The notes: a model not told the origin generated them from the letters alone. A DNA stretch of 19,045 nt from an uncultured Lachnospiraceae bacterium (GCA_947176785.1 CAMWSA010000027.1:1-19045), one strand, 5' to 3'; shown: positions 1-7,064, counted from the stretch's first letter. Program-made: numbers and translations.

Positions 1-14
1 AAAGGAGGTGGAAT
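1..14 (+). promoter_or_regulatory. Ribosome binding site of pyrC
   Basis: AAAGGAGGTG lies just upstream of the ATG at 15, with the AGGAGG core about 6 nt from the start. It is a near-perfect Shine-Dalgarno sequence and fixes the pyrC start. The promoter of this cluster lies outside the window. Confidence 0.85.
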
Positions 15-1322
15 ATGCTGCTGATAGAGAACGGCTATATGATAGATCCCAAGTCGGGCCGGGAGGGGAACCTTGACATATTGACGGAGGGCGGGCGGAT
101 CAGGAGAATCGGCAGACAGCTGCGGCTGGAGTTGACGGAAAAAGAGAGGGAAAAATGCAGGATCCTGGATGCGGAGGGCCTGCTGGTGGCTCCGGGGCTG
201 GTGGATGTGCATGTGCATTTCAGAGACCCCGGCTTTACCCACAAGGAGGACATCCTGACGGGGGCCAGGGCGGCTGCCAGGGGAGGCTTCACCACAGTGG
301 TGCTGATGGCTAACACCAGGCCCACCGTGGATACGGAAGAAACGCTGCGGTATGTGCTTGACAAAGGGAAGACCACGGACATCCATGTGGAGACATGCGC
401 CAATGTGACCCTGGGGATGAAAGGGCAGGAACTGTCGGACATGGACAGACTGGCGGCAGCGGGCGCGGTGGGCTTTACCGACGACGGCATCCCCATTATG
501 AATCCGGACATTGTCCGTGCCGCTATGGAGAAGGCGGCGCAGCTGGACATGCCTGTCAGCTTCCATGAGGAAGCGCCGGCGCTGATTGCCAATAACGGCA
601 TCAACCAGGGGAAGGCCAGCGAGTATTACGGCATCGGCGGCTCTCCCAGGGAGGCAGAGATCACCATGGTCGAGCGGGACCTGCAGATCGCCCTGGAGAC
701 CGGGGCCTGCATTGATATCCAGCATATCAGCAGCAGGGAGGCTGTGGAACTGGTGCGTAAGGCACGGGAAAAGGGGCATAATATCCATGCGGAGGCCACA
801 CCTCATCACTTTACGCTGACCGAGGATGCTGTTATCCAATACGGCGCTTTGGCCAAGATGAATCCGCCTCTGCGGGAGGAGGAGGACCGACAGGCCATCA
901 TCCGGGGACTGGCGGACGGGACGATTGACCTGATTGCCACCGACCATGCCCCCCATACGGCCCAGGAGAAGGCCCAGGATATCACCCAGGCCCCCAGCGG
1001 CATCATCGGCCTGGAGACGGCACTGCCTCTGGCCGTCACGGAACTGGTGGAGGAAGGCTACCTGACCATGCGGAGCGTGCTGGAGAAGATGAGTACCAAT
1101 CCGGCGTCCATGTACCATCTGGACGCGGGCTATCTGGCGGAGGGCGGCCCGGCGGATATCATACTGGTGGATACCACGGCGACGCAGGTATTCAACGAGT
1201 ATGCCTCCAAATCCAGCAATACGCCCTTCACCGGCCGAAGGCTGCGAGGTGTGGTGATGGCTACGATCTGTGGAGGGAAAGTGGTGTATCAATGCCCGGA
1301 GACCTATACTAACGAGCGCTAA
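15..1322 (+). CDS. pyrC: Dihydroorotase
   Basis: Cytosolic metal-dependent amidohydrolase that interconverts N-carbamoyl-L-aspartate and dihydroorotate, the third step of de novo pyrimidine synthesis. The 435-aa length fits the Bacillus/Aquifex-type (class I) enzymes. The first metal-binding motif HVHFRDPG has His66 and His68. FTDDG at 154-158 supplies the bridging Asp of this class. His184 (SFHEE), His237 (QHIS) and the ATDHAPH motif at 308-314 with catalytic Asp310 are all present, so the enzyme should be active. A perfect RBS precedes the ATG. pyrK and pyrD follow on the same strand, but about 340 bp of non-coding sequence separates them, so co-transcription is not certain. pyrF, often near these genes, is not in the window. 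Identity is by recognised motifs; I see no defect. Confidence 0.96.
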   Translation: MLLIENGYMIDPKSGREGNLDILTEGGRIRRIGRQLRLELTEKEREKCRILDAEGLLVAPGLVDVHVHFRDPGFTHKEDILTGARAAARGGFTTVVLMANTRPTVDTEETLRYVLDKGKTTDIHVETCANVTLGMKGQELSDMDRLAAAGAVGFTDDGIPIMNPDIVRAAMEKAAQLDMPVSFHEEAPALIANNGINQGKASEYYGIGGSPREAEITMVERDLQIALETGACIDIQHISSREAVELVRKAREKGHNIHAEATPHHFTLTEDAVIQYGALAKMNPPLREEEDRQAIIRGLADGTIDLIATDHAPHTAQEKAQDITQAPSGIIGLETALPLAVTELVEEGYLTMRSVLEKMSTNPASMYHLDAGYLAEGGPADIILVDTTATQVFNEYASKSSNTPFTGRRLRGVVMATICGGKVVYQCPETYTNER

Positions 1323-1391
1323 GATTTTCCAATTCCTGCACGCCCCACGTTGCATAACCGGGCAGCATGTGACGCGCAGGAAGGAAAATCT
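1322..1391. repeat. Long imperfect inverted repeat after pyrC
   Basis: The arms are 1322-1353 and 1362-1391, with an 8-nt loop (ATAACCGG). The outer part pairs 16 bp perfectly except for a 2-nt bulge: AGATTTTCC-AA-TTCCTGC against GCAGGAAGGAAAATCT. The inner part pairs about 10 of 15 positions, several mismatches being transitions. The left arm begins at the last base of the pyrC stop codon. There is no U-run on the + strand, so it is not a standard intrinsic terminator. It may be a decayed palindrome, a mobile-hairpin remnant or an mRNA 3'-end structure. Confidence 0.6.
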
Positions 1392-1664
1392 AACCGCTCG
1401 TGAGTATAATCGCAGCCAAATCGTCCGGTTCCGGATGCTGATATGCGTATAAATGATATACCTGCGAAGGTTTGAATTTTCCGTTCCGGAACAGCACATA
1501 TGACCCGATTATGGAACAGGCGCTGCATCGGAATCGGTACATCCTCATGTTCGCCGGTACAATTGCTTGTGACAGGTAATTGTGAAACGTTCTCTGCAAG
1601 TGATGCTGCCGGAAAGGGAGTTTTGCAATCGCCTATTGCTTATGAAGACGAGAGGAGAAATTGC
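1323..1664. other. Non-coding spacer between pyrC and pyrK
   Basis: This 342-bp stretch has no convincing gene. It holds the long inverted repeat at its left end, a short minus-strand open frame (1390-1599) without a clear RBS, and one copy of a degenerate repeat at 1574-1603 that recurs at 18992-19022. The pyrK frame stays open back to 1500, but the upstream part has no RBS and does not resemble PyrK. The spacer is unusually long for a pyrimidine operon and looks like inserted or repeat-derived DNA. Confidence 0.5.
1574..1603 (+). repeat. Dispersed intergenic repeat, copy A
   Basis: AGGTAATTGTGAAAC, 7 nt, then GCAAGTGA. Copy B at 18992-19022 reads AGGTAATTGCGAAAC, 8 nt, then GCAAGTGA, so 22 of 23 conserved positions match across 17 kb. 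Copy A ends about 60 nt upstream of the pyrK start. The function is unknown. Confidence 0.5.
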
Positions 1665-2435
1665 ATGAAAGAAAAATCCACGGCGAAGGTACTTTCCCAG
1701 CAGGAGATTGCCCCGCGCATCTATGACCTGTGGCTGGAGACGGCGCTGGCGGCGCAGGCAAAACCCGGTCAGTTTATCGGCGTATACCCCGGAAACGCCG
1801 CCACTCTGCTGCCCAGACCCATCAGCATCTGTGAGGTCAATGGGGAGAGGACGGCTCTGCGCATTGTCTACCGTATTGCCGGAAAGGGCACGGCAGAATT
1901 CTCCGCTCTGAGAGAGAATGACAGGGTGGACATTCTGGGAACCCTGGGCAACGGTTTTCCGCTGGAGGAGGGCAGGGGAAAACACTGCTTTTTGATAGGC
2001 GGCGGTATCGGGGTTCCGCCTATTTTGCAGCTTGCCAAAAAGCTGGAGGGAGATAAGGCCATTATTCTGGGCTATCGGGACGGAAATCTGTTCCTTGCGG
2101 AGGATTTTGCCAAATACGGACAGGTCTATGTGGCTACTGAGGACGGCAGCGAGGGCACGAAGGGCAATGTGCTGGACACCATAGCGGAAAATGCCCTGGA
2201 GGCCGACATAATCTATGCCTGCGGCCCCATGCCCATGCTCCGGGCCGTCAAACAGTATGCGGCGGAGCGGGGGATCAGGGCATACATTTCCCTGGAAGAG
2301 CATATGGCCTGCGGCGTGGGGGCCTGCCTGGGCTGTGTGGTGAAGACGAAGGAAGCGAACCCTCATTCCCATGTACACAATGCCCGGATCTGTACGGATG
2401 GACCGGTTTTTGACGCAGAGGAGGTGGACATCTGA
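1665..2435 (+). CDS. pyrK: Dihydroorotate dehydrogenase electron transfer subunit (FAD, 2Fe-2S)
   Basis: Partner of PyrD in the type 1B dihydroorotate dehydrogenase: it passes electrons from the PyrD flavin through a 2Fe-2S cluster and FAD to NAD+. The 256-aa product has the ferredoxin-reductase fold markers: RPISIC at 51-56 for FAD binding, GGGIGVPP at 112-119 and YACGPMPML at 184-192 for the nucleotide-binding domain. The C-terminal cluster motif is complete with Cys216, Cys221, Cys224 and Cys243. I chose the ATG at 1665 because GAGGAGA lies about 8 nt upstream and the protein then begins at the usual family position; the open frame runs back to 1500 without similarity. The stop overlaps the pyrD start by one base (TGATG), indicating translational coupling and equimolar production. 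Confidence 0.95.
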   Translation: MKEKSTAKVLSQQEIAPRIYDLWLETALAAQAKPGQFIGVYPGNAATLLPRPISICEVNGERTALRIVYRIAGKGTAEFSALRENDRVDILGTLGNGFPLEEGRGKHCFLIGGGIGVPPILQLAKKLEGDKAIILGYRDGNLFLAEDFAKYGQVYVATEDGSEGTKGNVLDTIAENALEADIIYACGPMPMLRAVKQYAAERGIRAYISLEEHMACGVGACLGCVVKTKEANPHSHVHNARICTDGPVFDAEEVDI

Positions 2436-3340
2436 TGGATACACAGGTAAATATTGCAGGCGTAACCCTGAAAAACCCGGTGATGACCGGCTCCGGTACC
2501 TTTGGCTCCGGCATGGAATACAGTGAGTTCGTAGACTTAAATTGCCTGGGTGCCGTGGTGACCAAGGGTGTTGCCAATGTGCCGTGGCCCGGCAATCCCA
2601 CTCCCCGGGTGGCGGAGGTCTATGGCGGGATGCTCAACGCCATCGGCCTGCAGAATCCCGGCATCGACGTGTTTTTGGAGCGGGATATCCCTTTCCTCAA
2701 GCAGTATGATACCAAAATCATCGTGAACATCTGCGGAAAGACGGAGGAGGACTATCTGGAGGTTGTGGAGAAGCTGGCGGATGAGCCGGCGGTGGCCCTG
2801 CTGGAGATCAATGTGTCCTGTCCCAATGTGAAGGAGGGGGCCATCGCCTTCGGGCAGAAGGCGGACGCCCTGTACCACATCACCGGGCAGATCAGGAAAA
2901 AGGCCAGGCAGCCCATTATCATGAAGCTGAGTCCCAATGTGACGGATATAGCGGAGATGGCCAGGGCGGCGGAGGCGGCGGGGGCGGATGCCCTGTCCCT
3001 GATCAACACCCTCACGGGCATGAAGATTGATATCCATCGCCGCTGCTTTGCACTTGCCAACAAGACCGGCGGCATGAGCGGCCCGGCCATCAAGCCGGTG
3101 GCGGTGCGCATGGTATACCAGGCCGCACATGCGGTAAAGCTTCCCGTGATCGGCATGGGCGGCATCGCCACAGCGGAGGATGCCATCGAGTTCATCCTGG
3201 CAGGGGCCACGGCGGTCAGCATAGGTGCCATGAATTTCGTGGACCCGTACACCACCGTAAAGGTGATCCGGGGGATTGAAGACTACATGCGCACCTACAA
3301 TGTGGAAAATATCACGGACTTGATTGGAGCGGTGGAGTAA
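2435..3340 (+). CDS. pyrD: Dihydroorotate dehydrogenase, catalytic subunit (type 1B)
   Basis: Cytosolic FMN enzyme that oxidises dihydroorotate to orotate in pyrimidine synthesis. The 301-aa TIM-barrel protein has the class 1 catalytic cysteine (Cys129 in INVSCPN), Lys164 in MKLSPN, the NTLTGMKID segment at 191-200, and the phosphate-binding GMGGI and AVSIGA motifs near 240-265. Cysteine as catalytic base together with an adjacent pyrK defines type 1B, the NAD-linked form typical of Gram-positives, rather than the fumarate-linked 1A form. It overlaps pyrK by one base and its RBS (GAGGTGG) lies inside the pyrK end. No clear intrinsic terminator with a U-run follows; the next hairpins belong to the structured leader of the next gene. 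Confidence 0.96.
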   Translation: MDTQVNIAGVTLKNPVMTGSGTFGSGMEYSEFVDLNCLGAVVTKGVANVPWPGNPTPRVAEVYGGMLNAIGLQNPGIDVFLERDIPFLKQYDTKIIVNICGKTEEDYLEVVEKLADEPAVALLEINVSCPNVKEGAIAFGQKADALYHITGQIRKKARQPIIMKLSPNVTDIAEMARAAEAAGADALSLINTLTGMKIDIHRRCFALANKTGGMSGPAIKPVAVRMVYQAAHAVKLPVIGMGGIATAEDAIEFILAGATAVSIGAMNFVDPYTTVKVIRGIEDYMRTYNVENITDLIGAVE

Positions 3341-3434
3341 TAAGGATCTGAGACTTGCACAGCGAAGCTTCAGAGGATGCAGGGCCCTTTCGGACAGAAT
3401 GAGCGCGAAGCCTGCGAAATGAAGAATAAAACAG

Positions 3435-3522
3435 AAACTACCTTCATAAATATACTAATAAGTATAGGCATCCGCAGATTCCCGGGGAATCTGCGGGGCA
3501 GTAAACAGGAGGTAGTTTTTTT
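3435..3522 (+). promoter_or_regulatory. Structured leader enclosing the RBS of the SPOCS-LysM gene
   Basis: Three nested stems can be drawn. The outer stem is AAACTACCT (3435-3443) with AGGTAGTTT (3510-3518), directly followed by more T (T-run 3516-3522). Inside are hairpin TATACT-AATA-AGTATA (3451-3466) and an 11-bp perfect hairpin (3472-3482 with 3486-3496, loop CGG). Together they resemble a three-way junction. The Shine-Dalgarno AGGAGG (3507-3512) sits partly in the outer stem and the GTG start follows at 3523. The outer stem plus T-run also resembles a terminator. It could be a translation-control or attenuation element; no known riboswitch class is recognised. Confidence 0.5.
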
Positions 3523-5085
3523 GTGGAACTGATTAAGAAAAATATACATATGGACCGCATCAGAACCCAGGCAGTATCCCAGATCACGCTGGAAGAGGAT
3601 ATGAATATCCCCGACCAGAAGCCGGATGTGAGCAGTCTTTGCTTTGACAGGGCATCCGTGATGATCGACGAGGTAAAGCCCTACGCGGATTATGTGCAGG
3701 TGCGGGGGCGGCTGTGTTTTGCGGTATTGTACCATACCCAGGAGGAGGGCTGCGGCCTGGTGACCATGGAGGGTAAGATACCCTTTGAGGAAAAGATCAA
3801 TATGCAGGGTGTCCAGGGGAGCGACATGGTGCATGTACAGAACATGCTGGAGGATCTGAGCGTGGGCATCATCAATTCGCGCAAACTCAGCATACAGGCT
3901 GTGGTGATGCTGACGGCCCAGGTGCAGGAGCTCTATGACGAGGAGGCTCCCATCGGCCTCTATGGGGAGGATCATGCGGAGTACCGCCGTGCCCCGATGG
4001 AGGTGGCCCAGATCGCCATCTGTAAAAATGATATTTTCCGGGTGAAGGAAGAGATTGCCCTGCCCGCAAGTTACCCGAACATGTTCCAGATCCTCTGGAG
4101 CAGCCTGACACTGGACGATGTGGAGTGCAAGCCTTTGGAGGAAAAGCTTTCCCTGCAGGGGGACCTGCACCTGTTCCTGCTGTACGAGGGCGAGGGGGAG
4201 GAACATCCCGTGCGCTCCTTTGAGACCACACTGCCCTTCAGCGGCATGATGGAATGCCATGGCTGCAAGGACGGCATGATTCCCGACATCCAATTTATGA
4301 TGGGGCAGCAGGAACTGGATATCCGCCCGGATCTGGACGGGGAGGAGAGGATCATCGGATTAGAGACAGTGCTGGATATTGGTATACGGCTTTACGAGGA
4401 GGAACAGACAGAGATCCTGACGGACATCTATGGAGTGACCAGAGAACTGACCACCATCAGCAGGCCCGCATCCCTGCGGCGGCTCCTGTCCAGGGTAAAC
4501 GGCAAGATGAAGGTGAATGACCATGTGCGCATCCAGAACAGGGATGCGGGAATCCTCCAGCTGCTGCACAGCCAGGGCACGGTACAGCCTGACCGTCAGG
4601 AAGTGACGGAGGCCGGGCTGGAGTTGTGGGGGAGCCTGCAGGTAAAGGTGCTGTATATCACCGGAGCGGACGATATGCCCTATGCCAGTACAGAGGCCCA
4701 GATCCCCTATCACTATACGCTGGAGATTCCGGGACTGGAAAAAGAAGATATCTGTGATGTCAAGTGCAGCGTGGAGCAATTGCAGGTAACCATGCTGGAC
4801 GGAGAGGAGATGGACGTAAAGGCAGTGCTGGTCTTCGGTACCATCGCTTTCCGGAATATTTCGCTGGAGTTGATCGGGGACGTGATATCGGCCCCTCTGG
4901 ACACCCATAAGCTGGGTTCGCTGCCCGGTATGACCATCTACATCGTAAAGCCCGGGGATAACCTGTGGAACATCGGCAAACGCTATTACCTGCCGGTGGA
5001 GCAGCTGCGGGAACTCAACGAACTGACCAGCGATGAACTGACGCCGGGGCAGAAGCTCCTGGTGGTTAAGGGATGTATGGTATAA
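3523..5085 (+). CDS. SPOCS (DUF3794) and LysM domain protein, probably spore envelope
   Basis: The 520-aa protein opens with the motif ITLEEDMNIPDQKPDV (about 21-36), characteristic of clostridial SPOCS/DUF3794 proteins. Repeated beta-rich SPOCS-like segments follow, roughly at 35-150, 175-290 and 330-465. A C-terminal LysM domain (about 473-517: YIVKPGDNLWNIGKRYYLP, then LNELTSDELTPGQKLLVV) should bind peptidoglycan or cortex. Family members are tied to spore coat and morphogenesis in Clostridia, so a role at the forespore surface is likely; this is family knowledge and not shown here. No signal peptide is visible, consistent with action from the mother-cell cytoplasm. The GTG start at 3523 is supported by AGGAGG 10 nt upstream, embedded in the structured leader. 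The stop codon lies inside a 16-bp direct repeat. Confidence 0.85.
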   Translation: MELIKKNIHMDRIRTQAVSQITLEEDMNIPDQKPDVSSLCFDRASVMIDEVKPYADYVQVRGRLCFAVLYHTQEEGCGLVTMEGKIPFEEKINMQGVQGSDMVHVQNMLEDLSVGIINSRKLSIQAVVMLTAQVQELYDEEAPIGLYGEDHAEYRRAPMEVAQIAICKNDIFRVKEEIALPASYPNMFQILWSSLTLDDVECKPLEEKLSLQGDLHLFLLYEGEGEEHPVRSFETTLPFSGMMECHGCKDGMIPDIQFMMGQQELDIRPDLDGEERIIGLETVLDIGIRLYEEEQTEILTDIYGVTRELTTISRPASLRRLLSRVNGKMKVNDHVRIQNRDAGILQLLHSQGTVQPDRQEVTEAGLELWGSLQVKVLYITGADDMPYASTEAQIPYHYTLEIPGLEKEDICDVKCSVEQLQVTMLDGEEMDVKAVLVFGTIAFRNISLELIGDVISAPLDTHKLGSLPGMTIYIVKPGDNLWNIGKRYYLPVEQLRELNELTSDELTPGQKLLVVKGCMV

Positions 5086-5142
5086 TGAGCAAAACGCTGT
5101 GCGCCGAAGCGCACGATATTTTGGAGTAATGAGCAAAACGCT
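5083..5142 (+). repeat. Pair of 16-bp direct repeats flanking a small hairpin
   Basis: TAATGAGCAAAACGCT occurs identically at 5083-5098 and 5127-5142, 44 bp apart; the first copy includes the stop codon of the SPOCS-LysM gene. Between them is a perfect 6-bp hairpin, GTGCGC-CGAA-GCGCAC (5099-5114), followed by GATATTTT. It may be a minor 3' processing or termination signal, or a local duplication. Confidence 0.6.
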
Positions 5143-5183
5143 ACGCGTTAAGCCCTGCTGAACAGGATCATAACAAAGCAAAG

Positions 5184-5218
5184 AAGACGGGAACCCGCAA
5201 AGAGTTCCCGTCTTTTTT
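5184..5218 (+). terminator. Strong intrinsic terminator, possibly bidirectional
   Basis: An 11-bp perfect stem, AAGACGGGAAC (5184-5194) with GTTCCCGTCTT (5204-5214), has a 9-nt loop and a T-run at 5213-5218. It ends the SPOCS-LysM transcript. On the minus strand the stem is followed by CTTTGCTTTG, moderately U-rich, so it may also stop the convergent gene that ends at 5265. Confidence 0.9.
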
Positions 5219-5264
5219 GCCTGATCCGCAATAACAGAAAACTTCCGGAGCGTGTTTTCCATTA

Positions 5265-5858
5265 TTATTTGCCTGCGTCCTCGGCCATCTTGTCAAAGCC
5301 TGACAGAACGGCATCGTAGGTCTGCTGGCATATGCTGGGAAGATTTCCGCCCCAGGTCTTCTCGGCCTTCTTATAGCCTTTCTCGAATGCTGCACGCATT
5401 TCCTCAATCTTGTCGGGATCGCCGCCGGTCAAAGCCGTGGCAAAGCTCAAGATGCGTTCAGAGGTCTGCTTTACGCCCCAGTAGCCGTTCTCGGAAATGT
5501 CCTTCTGGGCCTGCAGCCGGGTGGCGGGATCAACCTTGTAGTTGCCGCTGCGCAGGAACTGCCAGATGTCATTGGCCTGCCCGTAAGCGGTGGACTGCTT
5601 GGTCATCATCTGCTCTACCAGGCTCTTCAGCTGGGAGGTGCGGGCTTCCGCATCCGCCTTCAACTGATTTACCAGACTGGTATTGGGCTTATAGGTCTTC
5701 TTTGCAGAATCCGTGGTATTTGTGGAATGCTCATATACCACACCGGTACCCTCAGTTGCAGTGGTGTTTTTTTGAGTCTCGGCAGCTGTGGACTCCCTGG
5801 CAGCAGATGTGTAGCTGCTGTAGGCGGCCTGTGTTGATGTAACTCCGTTTACATTCAT
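5265..5858 (-). CDS. Unknown protein under a SigD-type promoter
   Basis: The 197-aa protein has no signal peptide and no membrane segment. Residues 1-55 are low-complexity and rich in Ser, Thr and Ala. The C-terminal two thirds are compact and helical, with a conserved-looking block including DIWQFLRSGNYKVD, ENGYWGVKQTSERILSFA, LTGGDPDKIEEM and KTWGGNLPSICQQTYDAV. I recognise this as the type of protein found as uncharacterised in Firmicutes but cannot name a family. The ATG at 5858 is preceded by AGAAGG. A near-consensus sigma-28 promoter lies about 85-110 bp upstream, so expression with flagellar and chemotaxis genes is likely. The flexible N terminus and helical body would suit an exported flagellum-associated or motility-related protein; this is inference. 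Confidence 0.8.
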   Translation of the reverse strand: MNVNGVTSTQAAYSSYTSAARESTAAETQKNTTATEGTGVVYEHSTNTTDSAKKTYKPNTSLVNQLKADAEARTSQLKSLVEQMMTKQSTAYGQANDIWQFLRSGNYKVDPATRLQAQKDISENGYWGVKQTSERILSFATALTGGDPDKIEEMRAAFEKGYKKAEKTWGGNLPSICQQTYDAVLSGFDKMAEDAGK

Positions 5859-5897
5859 ATTGACCTTCTTTCCGGCGCCATAACGCCTGTTTTATTC

Positions 5898-5915
5898 GCA
5901 TCATCCATGATGCGG
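5898..5915 (-). other. Hairpin in the 5' leader of the minus-strand gene
   Basis: CGCATCA-TCCA-TGATGCG is a perfect 7-bp stem with a 4-nt loop. It lies in the predicted untranslated leader between the SigD-type promoter and the start codon at 5858. It could stabilise the mRNA; nothing else indicates its role. Confidence 0.4.
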
Positions 5916-5941
5916 TATCGATACAGATACTTGTATGGTAT

Positions 5942-5968
5942 ATTTCGGCAGAAAACATAAAATATTTA
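5942..5968 (-). promoter_or_regulatory. SigD (sigma-28) type promoter
   Basis: Read on the minus strand: TAAA (complement of 5965-5968), exactly 15 nt, then GCCGAAAT (complement of 5942-5949). The Bacillus SigD consensus is TAAA-N15-GCCGATAT, so the -35 and the spacing match fully and the -10 matches at 7 of 8 positions. Transcription would start near 5935, leaving a leader of about 75 nt. Confidence 0.7.
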
Positions 5969-6091
5969 TAGACGTAAATCATTTTCTCATAAAAGTTTCC
6001 GTGTGCCGGAAAATTCATTTCCCCAATGGTGAATTGAAACCCGTCAAAAAATCTTTCCACTCCATGATACTGCAAAAGGATGCATACAAAC

Positions 6092-6120
6092 TTGTGACGG
6101 TTATTTAAACAAATTACAAT
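6092..6120 (+). promoter_or_regulatory. SigA-type promoter upstream of the LytTR operon
   Basis: TTGTGA (6092-6097), a 17-bp spacer, and TACAAT (6115-6120), matching the SigA consensus at 4/6 and 5/6 with ideal spacing. The predicted start near 6127 lies upstream of the direct repeats, so binding there would block this promoter or its elongation. Confidence 0.5.
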
Positions 6121-6158
6121 ATAAAGCCATAAACACAGTAGATACTGCATGGATATGC

Positions 6159-6193
6159 TGTCATTTATCCCGGGACATATGTCAATTATCCCG
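6159..6193 (+). promoter_or_regulatory. Tandem operator-like direct repeats, probable LytTR sites
   Basis: TGTCATTTATCCCG (6159-6172) and TGTCAATTATCCCG (6180-6193) match at 13 of 14 positions and start 21 bp apart, two helical turns. LytTR regulators typically bind paired direct repeats on one face of the DNA with this period, and a LytTR gene starts 92 bp downstream. The second repeat ends just before where a -35 box would lie for the -10-like TATGTT at 6222-6227, an activator geometry. The core does not match the best-known AgrA-type consensus, so the binding protein is inferred from position and spacing only. Confidence 0.55.
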
Positions 6194-6284
6194 AATTGTG
6201 GACGGCGGCAGGGCGGTTGGATATGTTGTGTGACATAAGCAGAGAAAATACAAAGGAAAGTTTGGAAGCGGGAAAGAGGGAAAA

Positions 6285-7064
6285 ATGTACGAAAAGAGGG
6301 AGCTTGTCAGGAGAACCATGCAGATTGTCAAAGAGATTTTTCAAAAGAACATGCAGGCGGTCTCATACTGCAAGGGCAATATGGTATGGCGGTTCAACCA
6401 TATGTCCGGCTATGGCCTGTTCTGCTTCCCTGTCAGAAAAGCCCTGCAGGGCTGTGTGGGTGAGGACCGGCAGATCAGGCATCATCAGTACCATGTGCAG
6501 GCGATCACGGATCAGGTACACATAGTGAGCGGCCTTTTCTGCGTGGTTTCCAGACAGGAGGGGGATGACGTCCGGGGAGCCCAGGGGATTCCCTATGAGA
6601 TACTGGTCTGTATGTCCGGGGGCATGGCGGAGTGCATCCATGTCTATGGCATGAGGCCGGCCAGGCTCCTGTGCAGGGTGCGGGGGCTCCACGAAGAGAT
6701 CTATTTCCTGGAAGAGAGGGAGGTTCTCTATATCGAAGCTTCCCACAACAATGTGATCTGGCACTGCCGGGGATACCAGGTGGAAAGCAGGGATTCTCTC
6801 AAGCATCTGGAACAATGTCTGCCCGGGGAATTTGTTCGGATCCACAGAGGTTATATTGTCAATGTGGGGCAGATCCACAGCATCTGCGGCAACGAGGTAC
6901 ATATGTGCAACGGCGACATCCTGACCATTCCCATGAGAAACAGCGCCGGGACCCGCAAATCCCTGCTGGCACAGATGGAAAAAGGTCTTTTATCCCCGGA
7001 GGATATGCATTCCTACCGGAAACTGGAATTGCACATGCCGGGTGGAGTACACTTCCCAATGTAA
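6285..7064 (+). CDS. LytTR-family transcriptional regulator with N-terminal sensor-like domain
   Basis: The 259-aa protein has a C-terminal LytTR DNA-binding domain (about 142-233), with EREVLYIEASHNNVIWHC and the hallmark FVRIHRGYIVN at 183-193. There is no receiver domain. Residues 1-130 form a compact alpha/beta region ending VCMSGGMAECIHVYGM, reminiscent of the NTF2/SnoaL-like sensors fused to LytTR in some Clostridia; this is a tentative match. The protein is therefore likely a one-component regulator. The start at 6285 follows AGAGGG with a short spacer; an alternative ATG at 6318 has AGGAGA upstream and would give 248 aa. It is the first gene of the 12-kb block and probably controls it, and itself, through the repeats at 6159-6193. 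The next gene begins 39 bp downstream. Confidence 0.85.
   Translation: MYEKRELVRRTMQIVKEIFQKNMQAVSYCKGNMVWRFNHMSGYGLFCFPVRKALQGCVGEDRQIRHHQYHVQAITDQVHIVSGLFCVVSRQEGDDVRGAQGIPYEILVCMSGGMAECIHVYGMRPARLLCRVRGLHEEIYFLEEREVLYIEASHNNVIWHCRGYQVESRDSLKHLEQCLPGEFVRIHRGYIVNVGQIHSICGNEVHMCNGDILTIPMRNSAGTRKSLLAQMEKGLLSPEDMHSYRKLELHMPGGVHFPM

Larger units (their letters stand above)
5859..6284. other. Divergent regulatory region
   Basis: This 426-bp AT-rich stretch has no credible gene. It carries the SigD-type promoter for the leftward gene, a SigA-like promoter for the rightward genes (6092-6120), a pair of direct repeats (6159-6193) and a possible second -10 element, TATGTT (6222-6227). Short open frames here lack RBSs and codon character. 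Confidence 0.6.

Noticed and set aside
1500..1664. In-frame upstream extension of PyrK
   Set aside because: No RBS, no PyrK similarity, and it runs through a repeat; the ATG at 1665 has a good RBS and gives the normal family length.
1545..2444. 299-codon minus-strand frame opposite pyrK, and similar long antisense frames opposite pyrD, the SPOCS gene, the helical genes and the phosphatase
   Set aside because: All lie opposite well-supported genes in GC-rich DNA and show no domain or RBS.
3472..3496. 11-bp hairpin as the pyrD terminator
   Set aside because: No T-run follows; it fits better as the inner arm of the larger leader structure.
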